From Chloroflexota bacterium (GTDB lineage: Bacteria; Chloroflexota; Dormibacteria; Dormibacterales; Dormibacteraceae), in NCBI GenBank assembly GCA_005882115.1, contig VBEG01000020.1, positions 51,871 to 115,870 of the forward strand: a stretch of DNA of 64,000 nucleotides, in the 5' to 3' direction. The position numbers and the translations under genes are program-made. Below the pieces are notes generated by a model, which was not told the origin of the DNA, searched no databases, and saw only the letters and a list, made by a program, of their open reading frames with translations. Below, one piece after another: positions 25,584-33,706 of the stretch (the stretch's first letter is position 1; each line of letters begins with the position of its first letter).

Positions 25584-26980
25584 CCTGAGCCAAACAGGCG
25601 CGGTATCTCGCGGACGCGCTGGTTCTCCGTATCGGCGATGAAAAGATCGCCCTTTGCATCCAGGGTCACGCCCTCAGGTCCGTCGAACTCGGCCTGCGAG
25701 GCCGGCGACCCGTCACCCGAAAAGCCCCACCGGCCGGTGCCGGCCACCGCGTATATCCGTCCGTCAGGCGCGACCATTCGCAGCCTGTGATTTCCGGTGT
25801 CAGTAAAGACCAAAGTGCCGTCGGCTGCTACAGCAAGATCGAATGGAAAGCTGAGGAGTGCATCCTTGGCGAGCCCTTCATCTCCGCTGTTGCCCTCGAA
25901 TTCGCTGCCTCCGCCGGCCACCGTCGTGATGGTCCCTTTCGCGTGATCGACCTTCCGAATCCGATGGTTGCCCGTGTCTGCGATGTACAGGTTCTCCTGC
26001 TTGTCCAGCGCGAGACCGATCGGCCAGCTCAGCTGCGCGCTTGTGGCACTTCCTCCGTCACCCTCGGTGTCGCCGGTCCCTGCGTAGACCGAACGAGTCT
26101 TGCCATCGAATTTGATCACCCGGTCGCCGGCGCGGTCGGCGATAAAGAACACACCATCCTTGGTGATGGCCAGTCCTCCAACCGGAAGGTTGGGCGCGAA
26201 CTGGCCGGATGAAATGTTCGAAGGGCCTACCGACACGATCGAGTGCATGAAGCCGTTGGCGTCGATCCTCCAGACTTCGAGGTCCTGTTCGCGGCTGGTG
26301 AGCAAATAAAGCTGATCGTGGCTGTCAACCGCAACGGTACTGGCTAAGCCCAGCGAGCCTGAAGCGACGGATATACCCAGAACGTCGTCTCCGAGGGGTT
26401 TCTTGCCGCCACCAGCCACGGTCGTGATGACACCGTCCATCACCTTGCGGATGCGCTGGTTGCCGTAGTCCGCGATGTACAGGGTTCCCTTGGAGTCGAC
26501 GGCGACCGAGGTTGGGCGTGCCAGCTGCGCGCTTACGGCTCTTTGGTTGTCGCCGCCATAACAATCGCTCGAGTAGGCACACGCGGATCCGGCCACTGTT
26601 TGGATGGTGGCCGGAGATGGAGCCGTCAACCGCAATACCCCTACCCCGGCGGCCAGCAACGCCAGCACCAGGGCCGCCCCCAGCCACGCCCGAGGATGCG
26701 CTGACGCCCATCTCGGCGGGGCGAGCGCGATTGCAGGCGCGGGGACCGCAACCATGATCGGAGCCGATTCTTGGCGAACCACCCACGCCGTCACCTGCGC
26801 ACGCGTGTTTACTCCCAGCTTTTCTCTGATGTGCTCGAGGTGACCGTCCGCGGTTCGCTCCGAGATGAACAGGCGCGCGGCGATCTCGCGGTTGGTGAGG
26901 CCCTCCGCGACCATTCCGGCCACCTCGATTTCGCGGGGGCTCAACCGAACTGAGGTCTTGGGCGCGGATCCATCGGACAT
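25580..26980 (-). CDS. LuxR-type HTH, transmembrane, NHL beta-propeller regulator
   Basis: 466 residues with an unusual order: LuxR/GerE HTH (about 10-72; LSPREIEVAGMVAEGLTNRE, ISERTADGHLEHIREKLGVN), one membrane helix (about 96-116; RAWLGAALVLALLAAGVGVL), then about six NHL repeats (for example ARPTSVAVDSKGTLYIADYG, PIGLALDKQENLYIADTGNH, GPEGVTLDAKGDLFIADTEN). This puts a DNA-binding domain inside and a propeller outside: a membrane-bound one-component regulator. It is coupled to the binding lipoprotein gene and preceded by CGGGTA direct repeats. Confidence 0.85.
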   Translation of the reverse strand: MSDGSAPKTSVRLSPREIEVAGMVAEGLTNREIAARLFISERTADGHLEHIREKLGVNTRAQVTAWVVRQESAPIMVAVPAPAIALAPPRWASAHPRAWLGAALVLALLAAGVGVLRLTAPSPATIQTVAGSACAYSSDCYGGDNQRAVSAQLARPTSVAVDSKGTLYIADYGNQRIRKVMDGVITTVAGGGKKPLGDDVLGISVASGSLGLASTVAVDSHDQLYLLTSREQDLEVWRIDANGFMHSIVSVGPSNISSGQFAPNLPVGGLAITKDGVFFIADRAGDRVIKFDGKTRSVYAGTGDTEGDGGSATSAQLSWPIGLALDKQENLYIADTGNHRIRKVDHAKGTITTVAGGGSEFEGNSGDEGLAKDALLSFPFDLAVAADGTLVFTDTGNHRLRMVAPDGRIYAVAGTGRWGFSGDGSPASQAEFDGPEGVTLDAKGDLFIADTENQRVREIPRLFGSG

Positions 26981-26989
26981 CGGATTACG

Positions 26990-27028
26990 CGGGTATTGAA
27001 CTCCTAAAAACGGGTACTGGCACGGGTA
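26990..27028. promoter_or_regulatory. Three CGGGTA direct repeats upstream of the LuxR-NHL gene
   Basis: CGGGTA occurs at 26990-26995, 27011-27016 and 27023-27028, with starts 21 and 12 bases apart, immediately upstream of the ATG at 26980 and in the 156-base gap to the divergent small gene at 27137. A regulator operator is likely; which protein binds is unknown. Confidence 0.45.
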
Positions 27029-27136
27029 CCTGAACAGGTCTTTTGCCCGCTATCGGGGACAGTTCCGCGGCCTTAGCTTCGAGTCACCAGGCAGCGACCC
27101 GATGGACATCAGCCTGAAAAGGAGGACAAAAACAAA

Positions 27137-27382
27137 GTGGAGATCCGAGAAAGCTTCTGCACCGTCCCGTCGCGTCCGATCGCGCTCGTGTTGGCGGCAC
27201 TCGCGGTTGTCGCACTGGCGCTGACCGTCTGGTTCGTGCTGAGCACTGGCGTTCGCAGCACCGTCAACGACAGGACATTCACCCCGACCGTGCAATCGCA
27301 GGCCTGCGGTGACCCGTACTCGCCGCACGATTCAGTCTGCAAGCCGGCAAGCGACCCGTACTCGCCTCACGACACGCTGTAG
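27137..27382 (+). CDS. Small membrane protein with duplicated DPYSPHD motif
   Basis: 81 residues from GTG 27137, with AAAAGGAGGA upstream. One membrane helix (IALVLAALAVVALALTVWFVL) is followed by an external tail with two Cys and a duplicated motif: ACGDPYSPHDSVCKPASDPY then SPHDTL. Divergent from the LuxR-NHL gene, so it may belong to that module. No family recognised. A GC hairpin follows. Confidence 0.7.
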   Translation: MEIRESFCTVPSRPIALVLAALAVVALALTVWFVLSTGVRSTVNDRTFTPTVQSQACGDPYSPHDSVCKPASDPYSPHDTL

Positions 27383-27396
27383 TCATGTCGCGCACA

Positions 27397-27425
27397 CGTG
27401 GCCGTCGCTAGAAGCGGCGGCCACG
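27397..27425. terminator. GC hairpin between convergent genes
   Basis: Stem of 13 pairs with one T-G wobble (27397-27409 with 27413-27425), loop AGA. It sits after the small membrane protein gene and overlaps the end of the convergent ACT-domain gene (stop at 27408). No T-run. Confidence 0.5.
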
Positions 27426-28070
27426 CACGTGCTCGATCGAGAACTTCGCGGTGTCAGCGATGAGCATCACCGCCATGACGCCCGCCTCGAGCGGGTCGGT
27501 CACCACGACGTCCGCAGCTTCCGGTACCGACCCGGCCATGCTCGTGGACAGGACGATGATCCCGGCCTCGCGGATCTCGCGCACGGCGTTGGCGATGTCG
27601 CCGCCCATCAGAGCCCCCGCGAGCACCAGCGCGCGAGCGCGGTGCAGGCGGGCAACCGCGCGCACCGCGTCGGCCAGCTGCTCCTCGCCGACCAGGGGAA
27701 TCGTGTCGACCGAGATCCGTTCGCCGCGGATGTTGTGGCGGTCCGCCTCGGAGATCGCGCCCTGGGCGACCATGCCGACCTGGGCGCCGCCGCCGATGAC
27801 AATCACGCGTTTGCCGTAGATCGCTTGAAACGTGGGCACCGCCGTCACGCGCGTCACGCCGGGCACGGCCTCGACGTCAGCGATCAGCCGGCCTTGATCG
27901 ACCGCTCCCGAAACCTCGAGCTGGATCTCGGCGATCGGACCTTCGCGCGCGCCGCCCGCGACGTAGCTGATGTTGGCCCCGTGGCGGAGGATGACCTCCG
28001 TGATGCGGTGCAGGACGCCAGGTTCGTCGCGGCACTCGACGAGCAAACCGGTGACGCCGGAAGCGGCCAT
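27408..28070 (-). CDS. ACT-domain protein, DUF5612-like
   Basis: 220 residues. The N-terminal 75 residues are an ACT domain (GLLVECRDEPGVLHRITEVI, LRHGANISYVAGGAREGPIA). The C-terminal part reads VIVIGGGAQVGMVAQGAISE, LVGEEQLADAVRAVARLHRA and ALVLAGALMGGDIANAVREI, resembling the DUF5612 region of uncharacterised ACT proteins known from archaea and some bacteria. Likely a small-molecule-responsive regulator. It follows the IclR gene on the same strand with a 21-base gap. Confidence 0.72.
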   Translation of the reverse strand: MAASGVTGLLVECRDEPGVLHRITEVILRHGANISYVAGGAREGPIAEIQLEVSGAVDQGRLIADVEAVPGVTRVTAVPTFQAIYGKRVIVIGGGAQVGMVAQGAISEADRHNIRGERISVDTIPLVGEEQLADAVRAVARLHRARALVLAGALMGGDIANAVREIREAGIIVLSTSMAGSVPEAADVVVTDPLEAGVMAVMLIADTAKFSIEHVRGRRF

Positions 28071-28091
28071 GGCCGAGAAAGATAAAGAGAA

Positions 28092-28898
28092 CTACGCCTC
28101 GGCGGCGTAGGGCCAGCGCGGCGCGCCGAGCTCACGCGACACGCCGCGGGCGGCTTCGCCCACCGCCGCCGCGAGTCCCCGCACGAGGCCGCGCGCAAAG
28201 ATGCGGTCCGTCGAGTCGACGACCCCTATCGCACCCACGGCCTGGCCGCCGTGATCGAAGATCGGAGCCGCGGCGCTCGACTCACCGAGTACCGCCTCGT
28301 CGCGTTCCGTCGCGATCCCCGAGTCGCGAATGACTTTGAGCTCCTGGCGCAGGTTGGTTTCGTTCAGCGTCTGCTTCGTCAGTCGTGGAAGCGCCTCCCC
28401 TAGAAGATCCTCGAGCACTTGCGCCGGCGAGAAAGCGAGCACCGCCTTGCCCAGCGCGCTGGCGTGGAGAGGAAGCTGCAGGCCGACCTCAAGCACGCCG
28501 AAGGCCGCGTCCGGGCGGAACACGTGGTGGACGACCACGACGCTCGCCCCGTGCATGACGCCGACGCGAACCGCAGCGCCGGTCCGGGTCGCGAGGTGAT
28601 CCGCATGGCTGATGGAGCGCGCCCGCAGCTCGTTGAGGTCGAGGTATGAATAGCCGAGCTGCAGCAAGCCTGGCCCGAGTTGGTACTTCTCAGAATATGC
28701 GTCCTGCTCCACGAAGCCGTGGGACTGCAGGGTCTGGAGCAGGCCATGGACGGTCGGGCGTGCCAGGCCGAGGCGGTCGGCAAGCTCGCTGACGCCCAGG
28801 CGCCGGGGACCGCTGGCGAGGGCTTTTAGGATGGCGGTCGCCCGGTCGATGGACTGGATCGACGTGCGGCGTTTCTCGCTGGATTCGTTATTCGGCAT
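28092..28898 (-). CDS. IclR-family transcriptional regulator (probable dha/glycerol regulator)
   Basis: 268 residues. The N-terminal winged helix is clear (SIQSIDRATAILKALASGPR, LGVSELADRLGLARPTVHGL) and the C-terminal effector domain shows SALGKAVLAFSPAQVLEDLL and GIATERDEAVLGESSAAAPI. It diverges from the DhaM gene. A 15-bp palindrome overlaps its own ATG and recurs in the aquaporin-dhaKL promoter, so autoregulation and control of dihydroxyacetone/glycerol genes are likely (inference). Confidence 0.9.
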   Translation of the reverse strand: MPNNESSEKRRTSIQSIDRATAILKALASGPRRLGVSELADRLGLARPTVHGLLQTLQSHGFVEQDAYSEKYQLGPGLLQLGYSYLDLNELRARSISHADHLATRTGAAVRVGVMHGASVVVVHHVFRPDAAFGVLEVGLQLPLHASALGKAVLAFSPAQVLEDLLGEALPRLTKQTLNETNLRQELKVIRDSGIATERDEAVLGESSAAAPIFDHGGQAVGAIGVVDSTDRIFARGLVRGLAAAVGEAARGVSRELGAPRWPYAAEA

Positions 28899-28930
28899 TG
28901 CTGAATTGTTGTCGGTAGTGTAGACTACCG
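28891..28930. promoter_or_regulatory. Divergent iclR/dhaM promoter with two palindromes
   Basis: Palindrome 1 (TTCGGCATTGCTGAA, 28891-28905) covers the iclR start codon and matches the glpF site at 12 of 15 bases. Palindrome 2 (CGGTAGT-GTAG-ACTACCG, 28913-28930) has perfect 7-bp arms. A plus-strand promoter TTGCTG (28898-28903), 17 bp, TAGACT (28921-28926) overlaps both, so a bound IclR protein would block it. Confidence 0.6.
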
Positions 28931-28973
28931 TCGTCAGCTGGAACTGCGACAGACATCTCTACGGGAGGATGAT

Positions 28974-29360
28974 TTGGTCGGGATTGTACTGGTCTCCCAC
29001 AGCTTTGAGCTCGCTCACGGGCTGGCCGCGCTGACGTCGCAGCTGGCCGGGAACGAGGTCCGAGTGGAGCCGGCGGGCGGAGGCCCGAATGGGACATTGG
29101 GGACCACCGACGACACCGTCCGGAGAGCGATCGACCGGGCTGACACCGGACAGGGCGTCGTCGTGCTCGCGGACCTCGGCAGCTCGATCCTCACCGTCCG
29201 CCACCTCCTGGAAGAGGGCCGCGGCAACGGCCATGTCCGGCTGGTCGACGCGCCTTTTGTCGAGGGCGCCATCGCGGCGGCGGTGGTTTCGTCGGCGGGA
29301 CAGGCTCTCGAAGACGTGGCGCAGGCGGCCGAGGAGGCTCGTGGTGCAAGCAAGTTCTGA
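28974..29360 (+). CDS. dhaM: DhaM-type EIIA phosphotransferase subunit
   Basis: 128 residues. Transfers phosphate from HPr to ADP bound to DhaL in the PTS-linked dihydroxyacetone kinase. It has the active His in IVLVSHSFELAHGL (His9), the EIIA-Man-like GTTDDTVRRAID, VVVLADLGSSILTVRHLLEE and VDAPFVEGAIAAAVVSSAG. Here the protein is the EIIA domain only; in E. coli DhaM also carries HPr and EI-like domains. Start is TTG 28974 after GGGAGG. HPr overlaps it by 17 bases. Confidence 0.9.
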   Translation: MVGIVLVSHSFELAHGLAALTSQLAGNEVRVEPAGGGPNGTLGTTDDTVRRAIDRADTGQGVVVLADLGSSILTVRHLLEEGRGNGHVRLVDAPFVEGAIAAAVVSSAGQALEDVAQAAEEARGASKF

Positions 29361-29613
29361 AGTCCAGGTCAGTCTTCCCCACGCGGTCGCGCTGCACGCA
29401 CGCCCGGCGGCGACCTTCGTCAAGACCGCGATGCGTTTTCGGTCGCGCGTCACGGTCGGAGTGAACGGCAGGGTCGCCGACGCCAAGAGCATCCTCGCGG
29501 TCCTCGCCTTGGGGGCGACCGGGGGAACCGTGCTTCGCCTCCACGCCGAGGGCGAGGACGCGCCTGCCGCGCTAGACGCGCTGGCTGGCTGCGTCTCCGG
29601 CCTGACGGAGTAG
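29344..29613 (+). CDS. ptsH: HPr-family phosphocarrier protein
   Basis: 89 residues. Phosphocarrier between EI and DhaM. The active site is ALHARPAATFV with the phosphorylated His, and the regulatory Ser region is NGRVADAKSILAVLALGATGGT, so a Ser46-equivalent (in AKSIL) is present. Start GTG 29344 has GAGGAGG six bases upstream. It overlaps the DhaM gene end and, at its own 3' end, the EI gene on the other strand by 42 bases. Confidence 0.9.
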   Translation: MQASSEVQVSLPHAVALHARPAATFVKTAMRFRSRVTVGVNGRVADAKSILAVLALGATGGTVLRLHAEGEDAPAALDALAGCVSGLTE

Positions 29614-31191
29614 CTCCTCCGCCTCTTTTCGCGCCGTCGCGAAGTCGAGCTCTCGGACCCACTGGCGGACCAGGCCGACGCGAGACGCCGCGACGCTGAG
29701 CTCGTCGACACCGAGCCCCACCAGGACCGCCATCGCCCCAGGATCGGACGCAGCCTCGCCGCAAACGTCGATCGGGATGCGTGCGTCGTGAGCCGCTCGG
29801 ATGGTGGCGGCGATCAGGCGCAGGACGCGAACGTCGAGGACTGGCGCCGTCTTCGATCTCTCCCTGTCCAGACCGAGCACGAGCTGGGTCAGATCGTTGG
29901 TTCCGAGGCTCAGAAAATCTGCTGTTTGGGCGATCGCGGACGCATCCGTCGCGGCCTCGGGGGTTTCGATCATCGCGCCGAGCAACGGCCTGGGGCGCCC
30001 GTCGAGAACTTCGTGGAGGACCTGGCCCACCGCATCGAGGTGCGACGCGTGGGTCACCATCGGAACGAGGATCCGCAGGTCCTTGCCAGCCCCCGCGGCG
30101 AGGATCGCGGAAAGCTGGGTTCGCAACGCTTCAGGCGACTCGAGCAGCAGCCTGATTCCGCGCGTGTCTCCGCTTCCGACGAAGGGCGGGGTCTTGTCAC
30201 CGCCGAAGTCAAACAGGCGGACCGTGGCTGTACGAGCCACCAGTCTGTCGAGGATCGGTTTCAGGAACTCGGTCTGCCGCTCGAGAGAAGGCCACGCTCG
30301 CGCATCGAGAAACGGCAGCTCGGTTCGCAGCAGGCCGATGCCCTCGGCTCCCTGCTCGAATCCCTCGATCGCCTCAGCCATGGTCGCCGCGTTTACCAGG
30401 ACCGTAACGCGGTGACCGTCGGCGGTCACCGCGGGCTCGTCGCGCCGGCTGCGCGCTTCCTCGCGCGCCCGCTGCCTACGGATTCCCTTTTCATGCGCGG
30501 CATCGACACGGGACGGATCAGGCCGGCGGATGACCAAACCCTGGTCGCCGTCGACCACCACCTCTTCGCCGTTTTCGATGTCGAGGAGCTCGGGGCCGAC
30601 GCCGACGACCATCGGCACGCCAAGCGATCGGGCGACGATGGCGGCGTGGGCGGTAACGCCACCCTCGGCCAGCGCGGCGCCGGTCGCGGAGAGGCCCAGG
30701 TCCGCGACGTCGGCGGGACCGAGGTTGGTCGCGATCAGCACGCTCCCCGCCGCAAGCTTGGCGCCGACCGCGTGAGCCGCGGCTCGCCGTCCGAGGCTGC
30801 GCACATCGTCGGCGCGCTGCGCCAGGGTCGGGTCATCGAGCCGCGCGAGCAGATCGGCGCTTTCCTCCGCCGCCGCGGTCAGGGCCGCGGGCGCGGAGTG
30901 CCCATCGACGACGTGGGCCTCGACGCGCGCCACCAAACCCGGATCCCGCGCCATCAGGACGCCGGTCTCCACGATCTCGGCGTCCTCATTCCACCCACGC
31001 TTTTGCAGCTCGCGCGCGATGTGCTCGAGAGATTTGATCTCAGCCTCGAGCGAAGCGCGCGCTCGCTCCAGATGCTCCGCGCGCTCCGATGGCGCGATCA
31101 AGTCATCGCTGTCAAACCTGCCCAGGACGATTGCCTTGCCCGCGACCACGCCAGGCGCGGCGCCTACGCCCTGAAGGGCATGCTCGGCCAT
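29572..31191 (-). CDS. ptsI: PTS enzyme I (phosphoenolpyruvate-protein phosphotransferase)
   Basis: 539 residues, starting at ATG 31191 that overlaps the dhaL stop (TGATG). Uses PEP to phosphorylate HPr. It has the N-terminal HPr-binding helical region, the swivel domain with GGVTAHAAIVARSLGVP (active His), and the PEP-binding barrel: GIGLLRTELPFLDARAWPSL, RLFDFGGDKTPPF, ILVPMVTHASHLDAV, GAMIETPEAATDASAIAQTA, LSLGTNDLTQLVLGLDRE, and the active Cys in PIDVCGEAASD. Last gene of the glpF-dhaK-dhaL-ptsI operon. Confidence 0.93.
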   Translation of the reverse strand: MAEHALQGVGAAPGVVAGKAIVLGRFDSDDLIAPSERAEHLERARASLEAEIKSLEHIARELQKRGWNEDAEIVETGVLMARDPGLVARVEAHVVDGHSAPAALTAAAEESADLLARLDDPTLAQRADDVRSLGRRAAAHAVGAKLAAGSVLIATNLGPADVADLGLSATGAALAEGGVTAHAAIVARSLGVPMVVGVGPELLDIENGEEVVVDGDQGLVIRRPDPSRVDAAHEKGIRRQRAREEARSRRDEPAVTADGHRVTVLVNAATMAEAIEGFEQGAEGIGLLRTELPFLDARAWPSLERQTEFLKPILDRLVARTATVRLFDFGGDKTPPFVGSGDTRGIRLLLESPEALRTQLSAILAAGAGKDLRILVPMVTHASHLDAVGQVLHEVLDGRPRPLLGAMIETPEAATDASAIAQTADFLSLGTNDLTQLVLGLDRERSKTAPVLDVRVLRLIAATIRAAHDARIPIDVCGEAASDPGAMAVLVGLGVDELSVAASRVGLVRQWVRELDFATARKEAEELLRQAGDAASQRV

Positions 31192-31823
31192 CAGCTCGCC
31201 TGGGCGACCGCTCTTTGTAGTGCTCGGATGATCAACGCCGTCGACGTCGCTCCGGGATCCTGATGCCCGATCGAGCGCTCGCCCAGGTAAGACGCGCGAC
31301 CCTTGCGCGCCTGGAGAGGGATCGTGCTCCGCATGCCCGCCTCCGCCGCGTCCCCGGCGTCCCCGAGGGCATCCGCGACCGACGCGCCCCCGGACAGGCG
31401 CGCCCGCAGCGTCTCCACCGCGGGCTCGAGCGCATCGACCATGGTCTTGTCGCCGAGAGATGCTGTGCCGAGGTCCTTGACCGAAGCGAGAGCCGCCGCG
31501 AGGACCTCGACCAGCTGCATGCCCTCGAAGGTCGGCTGGTCGCCGAGCACGCGACCGCCGCTGCGCAGCGCCGAGCCCCACAGAGGTCCGCTCGCGCCCC
31601 CGACCGTGCCGACCAGCGTGCGACCGGCGAGGATGAGGAGCTTGCCCGGCGGCGAGCTTGAGTCAGCGTTCAGGGCCTGGACGACGGCCTCGAAGCCTCT
31701 CGTCATGTTGGTGCCGTGGTCGCCATCGCCGATCGCTGCGTCGAGCTGGACCAGGTGGTCCTTCTCTTCGCGCATGACGACGTCGATCCCGTGCATCCAG
31801 GTGGCGATCGTGGCCGCGTCCAT
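31191..31823 (-). CDS. dhaL: Dihydroxyacetone kinase subunit DhaL
   Basis: 210 residues. The ADP-binding subunit that phosphorylates dihydroxyacetone held by DhaK, using phosphate from DhaM. Signatures: LDAAIGDGDHGTNMTRGFEA (Mg/ADP Asp ligands), GTVGGASGPLWGSAL, LGDKTMVDALEPAVETL and GERSIGHQDPGATSTALIIR. ATG 31823; its TGA overlaps the ptsI ATG. The gene follows dhaK by 26 bases. Confidence 0.93.
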   Translation of the reverse strand: MDAATIATWMHGIDVVMREEKDHLVQLDAAIGDGDHGTNMTRGFEAVVQALNADSSSPPGKLLILAGRTLVGTVGGASGPLWGSALRSGGRVLGDQPTFEGMQLVEVLAAALASVKDLGTASLGDKTMVDALEPAVETLRARLSGGASVADALGDAGDAAEAGMRSTIPLQARKGRASYLGERSIGHQDPGATSTALIIRALQRAVAQAS

Positions 31824-31849
31824 GACCCTTGCGCTGATCAAGTTAATCG

Positions 31850-32872
31850 CTACGCGCCCCAGCGCAGTGCGGGGGTGTGGACCGGCGCGTCCCAAAGCTT
31901 GCTCAGCTCTTCGTCGAGCTCGAGCACGGTGAGCGAAGCTCCCGCCATCTCGAGCGAGGTGATGTAGCTGCCCACCAGGTTGCGAGCCGGCTCCACGCCA
32001 GCCGCACGCAGCTTCTTGTCGACCTCGCCATAAAGAAGGTAGAGCTCGAGCAGCGGCGTGCCGCCCATGCCGTTGACGAAAGCGAGCACCTTGGCGCCAC
32101 TTCTGGGCTTCAGGTCGGAGATGACGGCTTCGACCATCACGTCGACGATCTCCGCGGCATGGCCGAGCGTCGCGCGCTTGCGACCAGGCTCGCCGTGGAT
32201 CCCGATACCGAGCTCGATCTGGCCTTCCGGCAGGTCGAAGATCGGCTTGCCGGACGCCGGCGGAACGCACGAGGAAAGCGCCACGCCAAAGGACCGCGCG
32301 CGATCGTTGACGCGCTTCACGATGTCGGTGACCTTGGCAAGTTCCGCCCCGCCTTCGGCCGCCGCACCCGCGATCTTCTCCGCCAGCACCGTGGCGCCAA
32401 CGCCACGCCGGCCGGCGGTATAGAGCGAGTCCTGCACCGCGACGTCGTCATCGATGACGACCGAGGTGACCTTGATCCCTTCATCCGCCGCGTCCTCCGC
32501 GGCGAGCTTGAAGTTCAGGACGTCGCCGGTGTAGTTCTTGACGATATGGACGACGCCTGCGCCGCCGTCTACAGCCTTGGTGGCGGCAAGCATCTGCGCC
32601 GGCACAGGTGAGGTGAAGACCTCGCCCGGGCACGCGGCGTCGAGCATGCCGAGTCCGACGAACCCGCCGTGCAGCGGCTCATGACCGGAGCCACCGCCGG
32701 AGATGAGGGCCACCTTGCCCTTTCGCGGGGCATCCCTGCGGACGATGATCTGAGCCGCGGCGTCGTAGCGCACGAGGTCGGGATGCGCGGCCGCCAGGCC
32801 CGCGAGCGACTCCTTGACGACCCTTGCCGGCTCGTTCAGGAACTTGCGCATGTGGGTGGTTTCGACTGCCAT
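31850..32872 (-). CDS. dhaK: Dihydroxyacetone kinase subunit DhaK
   Basis: 340 residues. Binds dihydroxyacetone covalently through a His, found in LGIGIHGEPGRKRATL. Other signatures: VALISGGGSGHEPLHGGFVG, VKNYTGDVLNFKLAAEDA, TAGRRGVGATVLAEKIAG and LAFVNGMGGTPLLELYLLYG. The start is ATG 32872, with GGAGAAGAAAG upstream and 11 bases after the aquaporin stop. Confidence 0.95.
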   Translation of the reverse strand: MAVETTHMRKFLNEPARVVKESLAGLAAAHPDLVRYDAAAQIIVRRDAPRKGKVALISGGGSGHEPLHGGFVGLGMLDAACPGEVFTSPVPAQMLAATKAVDGGAGVVHIVKNYTGDVLNFKLAAEDAADEGIKVTSVVIDDDVAVQDSLYTAGRRGVGATVLAEKIAGAAAEGGAELAKVTDIVKRVNDRARSFGVALSSCVPPASGKPIFDLPEGQIELGIGIHGEPGRKRATLGHAAEIVDVMVEAVISDLKPRSGAKVLAFVNGMGGTPLLELYLLYGEVDKKLRAAGVEPARNLVGSYITSLEMAGASLTVLELDEELSKLWDAPVHTPALRWGA

Positions 32873-32883
32873 CTTTCTTCTCC

Positions 32884-33672
32884 TTAGTGCGCGGCAGCGA
32901 CTTGCGCCGGCGCCTCTTCGTGGGACACGGCATCTTCGATCGGCTGGTCGACGTGGCGCGGGTTGGCGAGGTAGTCGTACGCGAATGCGGCCAGCGCCGC
33001 CCCGACGAGGCCGGGGATCAGGTAGACAGGGATGTACTGCGCCCAGAAGGTCGAGCCGCCGGCAATCGCCTCCACGAGCTCAGGACCAAACGCGCGCGCA
33101 GGGTTGAGGGACGCGCCTGTGACGGGGCCGAAGATCAGGATGATCCCGACCACCGCGCCGCCGATGACCAAGCCGGCCAGCTGCTGCGGCGAGCGCCCAT
33201 CCACGATGCCGAGGATCGCGAACAGCAAAAGCCCTGTGCCCGCGGCTTCCGCCAGCGCGGCCTGCAGGTAGTAAGAGGTCGAGGCGTCGGCCGCGAAGTG
33301 GGTCTGCCCCATGCCGAACGTGACAGCATTCGCGCCGTAAACGCCCCAGATGCCGAACGCGCCGATCACGGCGCCGACATACTGGGCGATCCAATAAACG
33401 GGGACCTCTCGCCAGGGAAATCGCCGGGTCACCGCGAGGGCGAAGGTCACGGCCGGATTGATGTGGCAGCCCGAGACCTTGCCGATGGCGTAAACGAGCG
33501 CGGTGATGATGAAGCCGAAAGCGAAGCTGATCCCCAGCAGGTCAGCTTCGGTCACCGCAGGTACCGCCTTGCCGGCCAGGGTCAGGGTCGCGATCACCGA
33601 ACCGGGCCCGACCAGAACCAGGGCGGCCGTCCCCAGGACCTCGGCCAGAAAGCGCTGTCGAATCGAATACAT
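32884..33672 (-). CDS. glpF: Aquaporin / glycerol facilitator (MIP family)
   Basis: 262 residues and six membrane helices. Both pore NPA motifs are present: GCHINPAVTFALAV and GASLNPARAFGPELV. Asp is absent but Arg follows the second NPA (NPARAFG), the selectivity-filter Arg. It leads the operon with dhaK, dhaL and ptsI, so glycerol or dihydroxyacetone entry is the likely role. Gly/Phe-rich filter details cannot be judged by eye. A promoter and palindrome lie upstream. Confidence 0.92.
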   Translation of the reverse strand: MYSIRQRFLAEVLGTAALVLVGPGSVIATLTLAGKAVPAVTEADLLGISFAFGFIITALVYAIGKVSGCHINPAVTFALAVTRRFPWREVPVYWIAQYVGAVIGAFGIWGVYGANAVTFGMGQTHFAADASTSYYLQAALAEAAGTGLLLFAILGIVDGRSPQQLAGLVIGGAVVGIILIFGPVTGASLNPARAFGPELVEAIAGGSTFWAQYIPVYLIPGLVGAALAAFAYDYLANPRHVDQPIEDAVSHEEAPAQVAAAH

Positions 33673-33706
33673 GGCGGTTGAACCCCCTCATTAATTCTGA
33701 CTGCCG

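Noticed and set aside
29788..31263. 491-codon plus-strand frame opposite EI and DhaL
   Set aside because: Composition is Arg/Asp/Gly-rich with no motif, and both opposite genes are certain.
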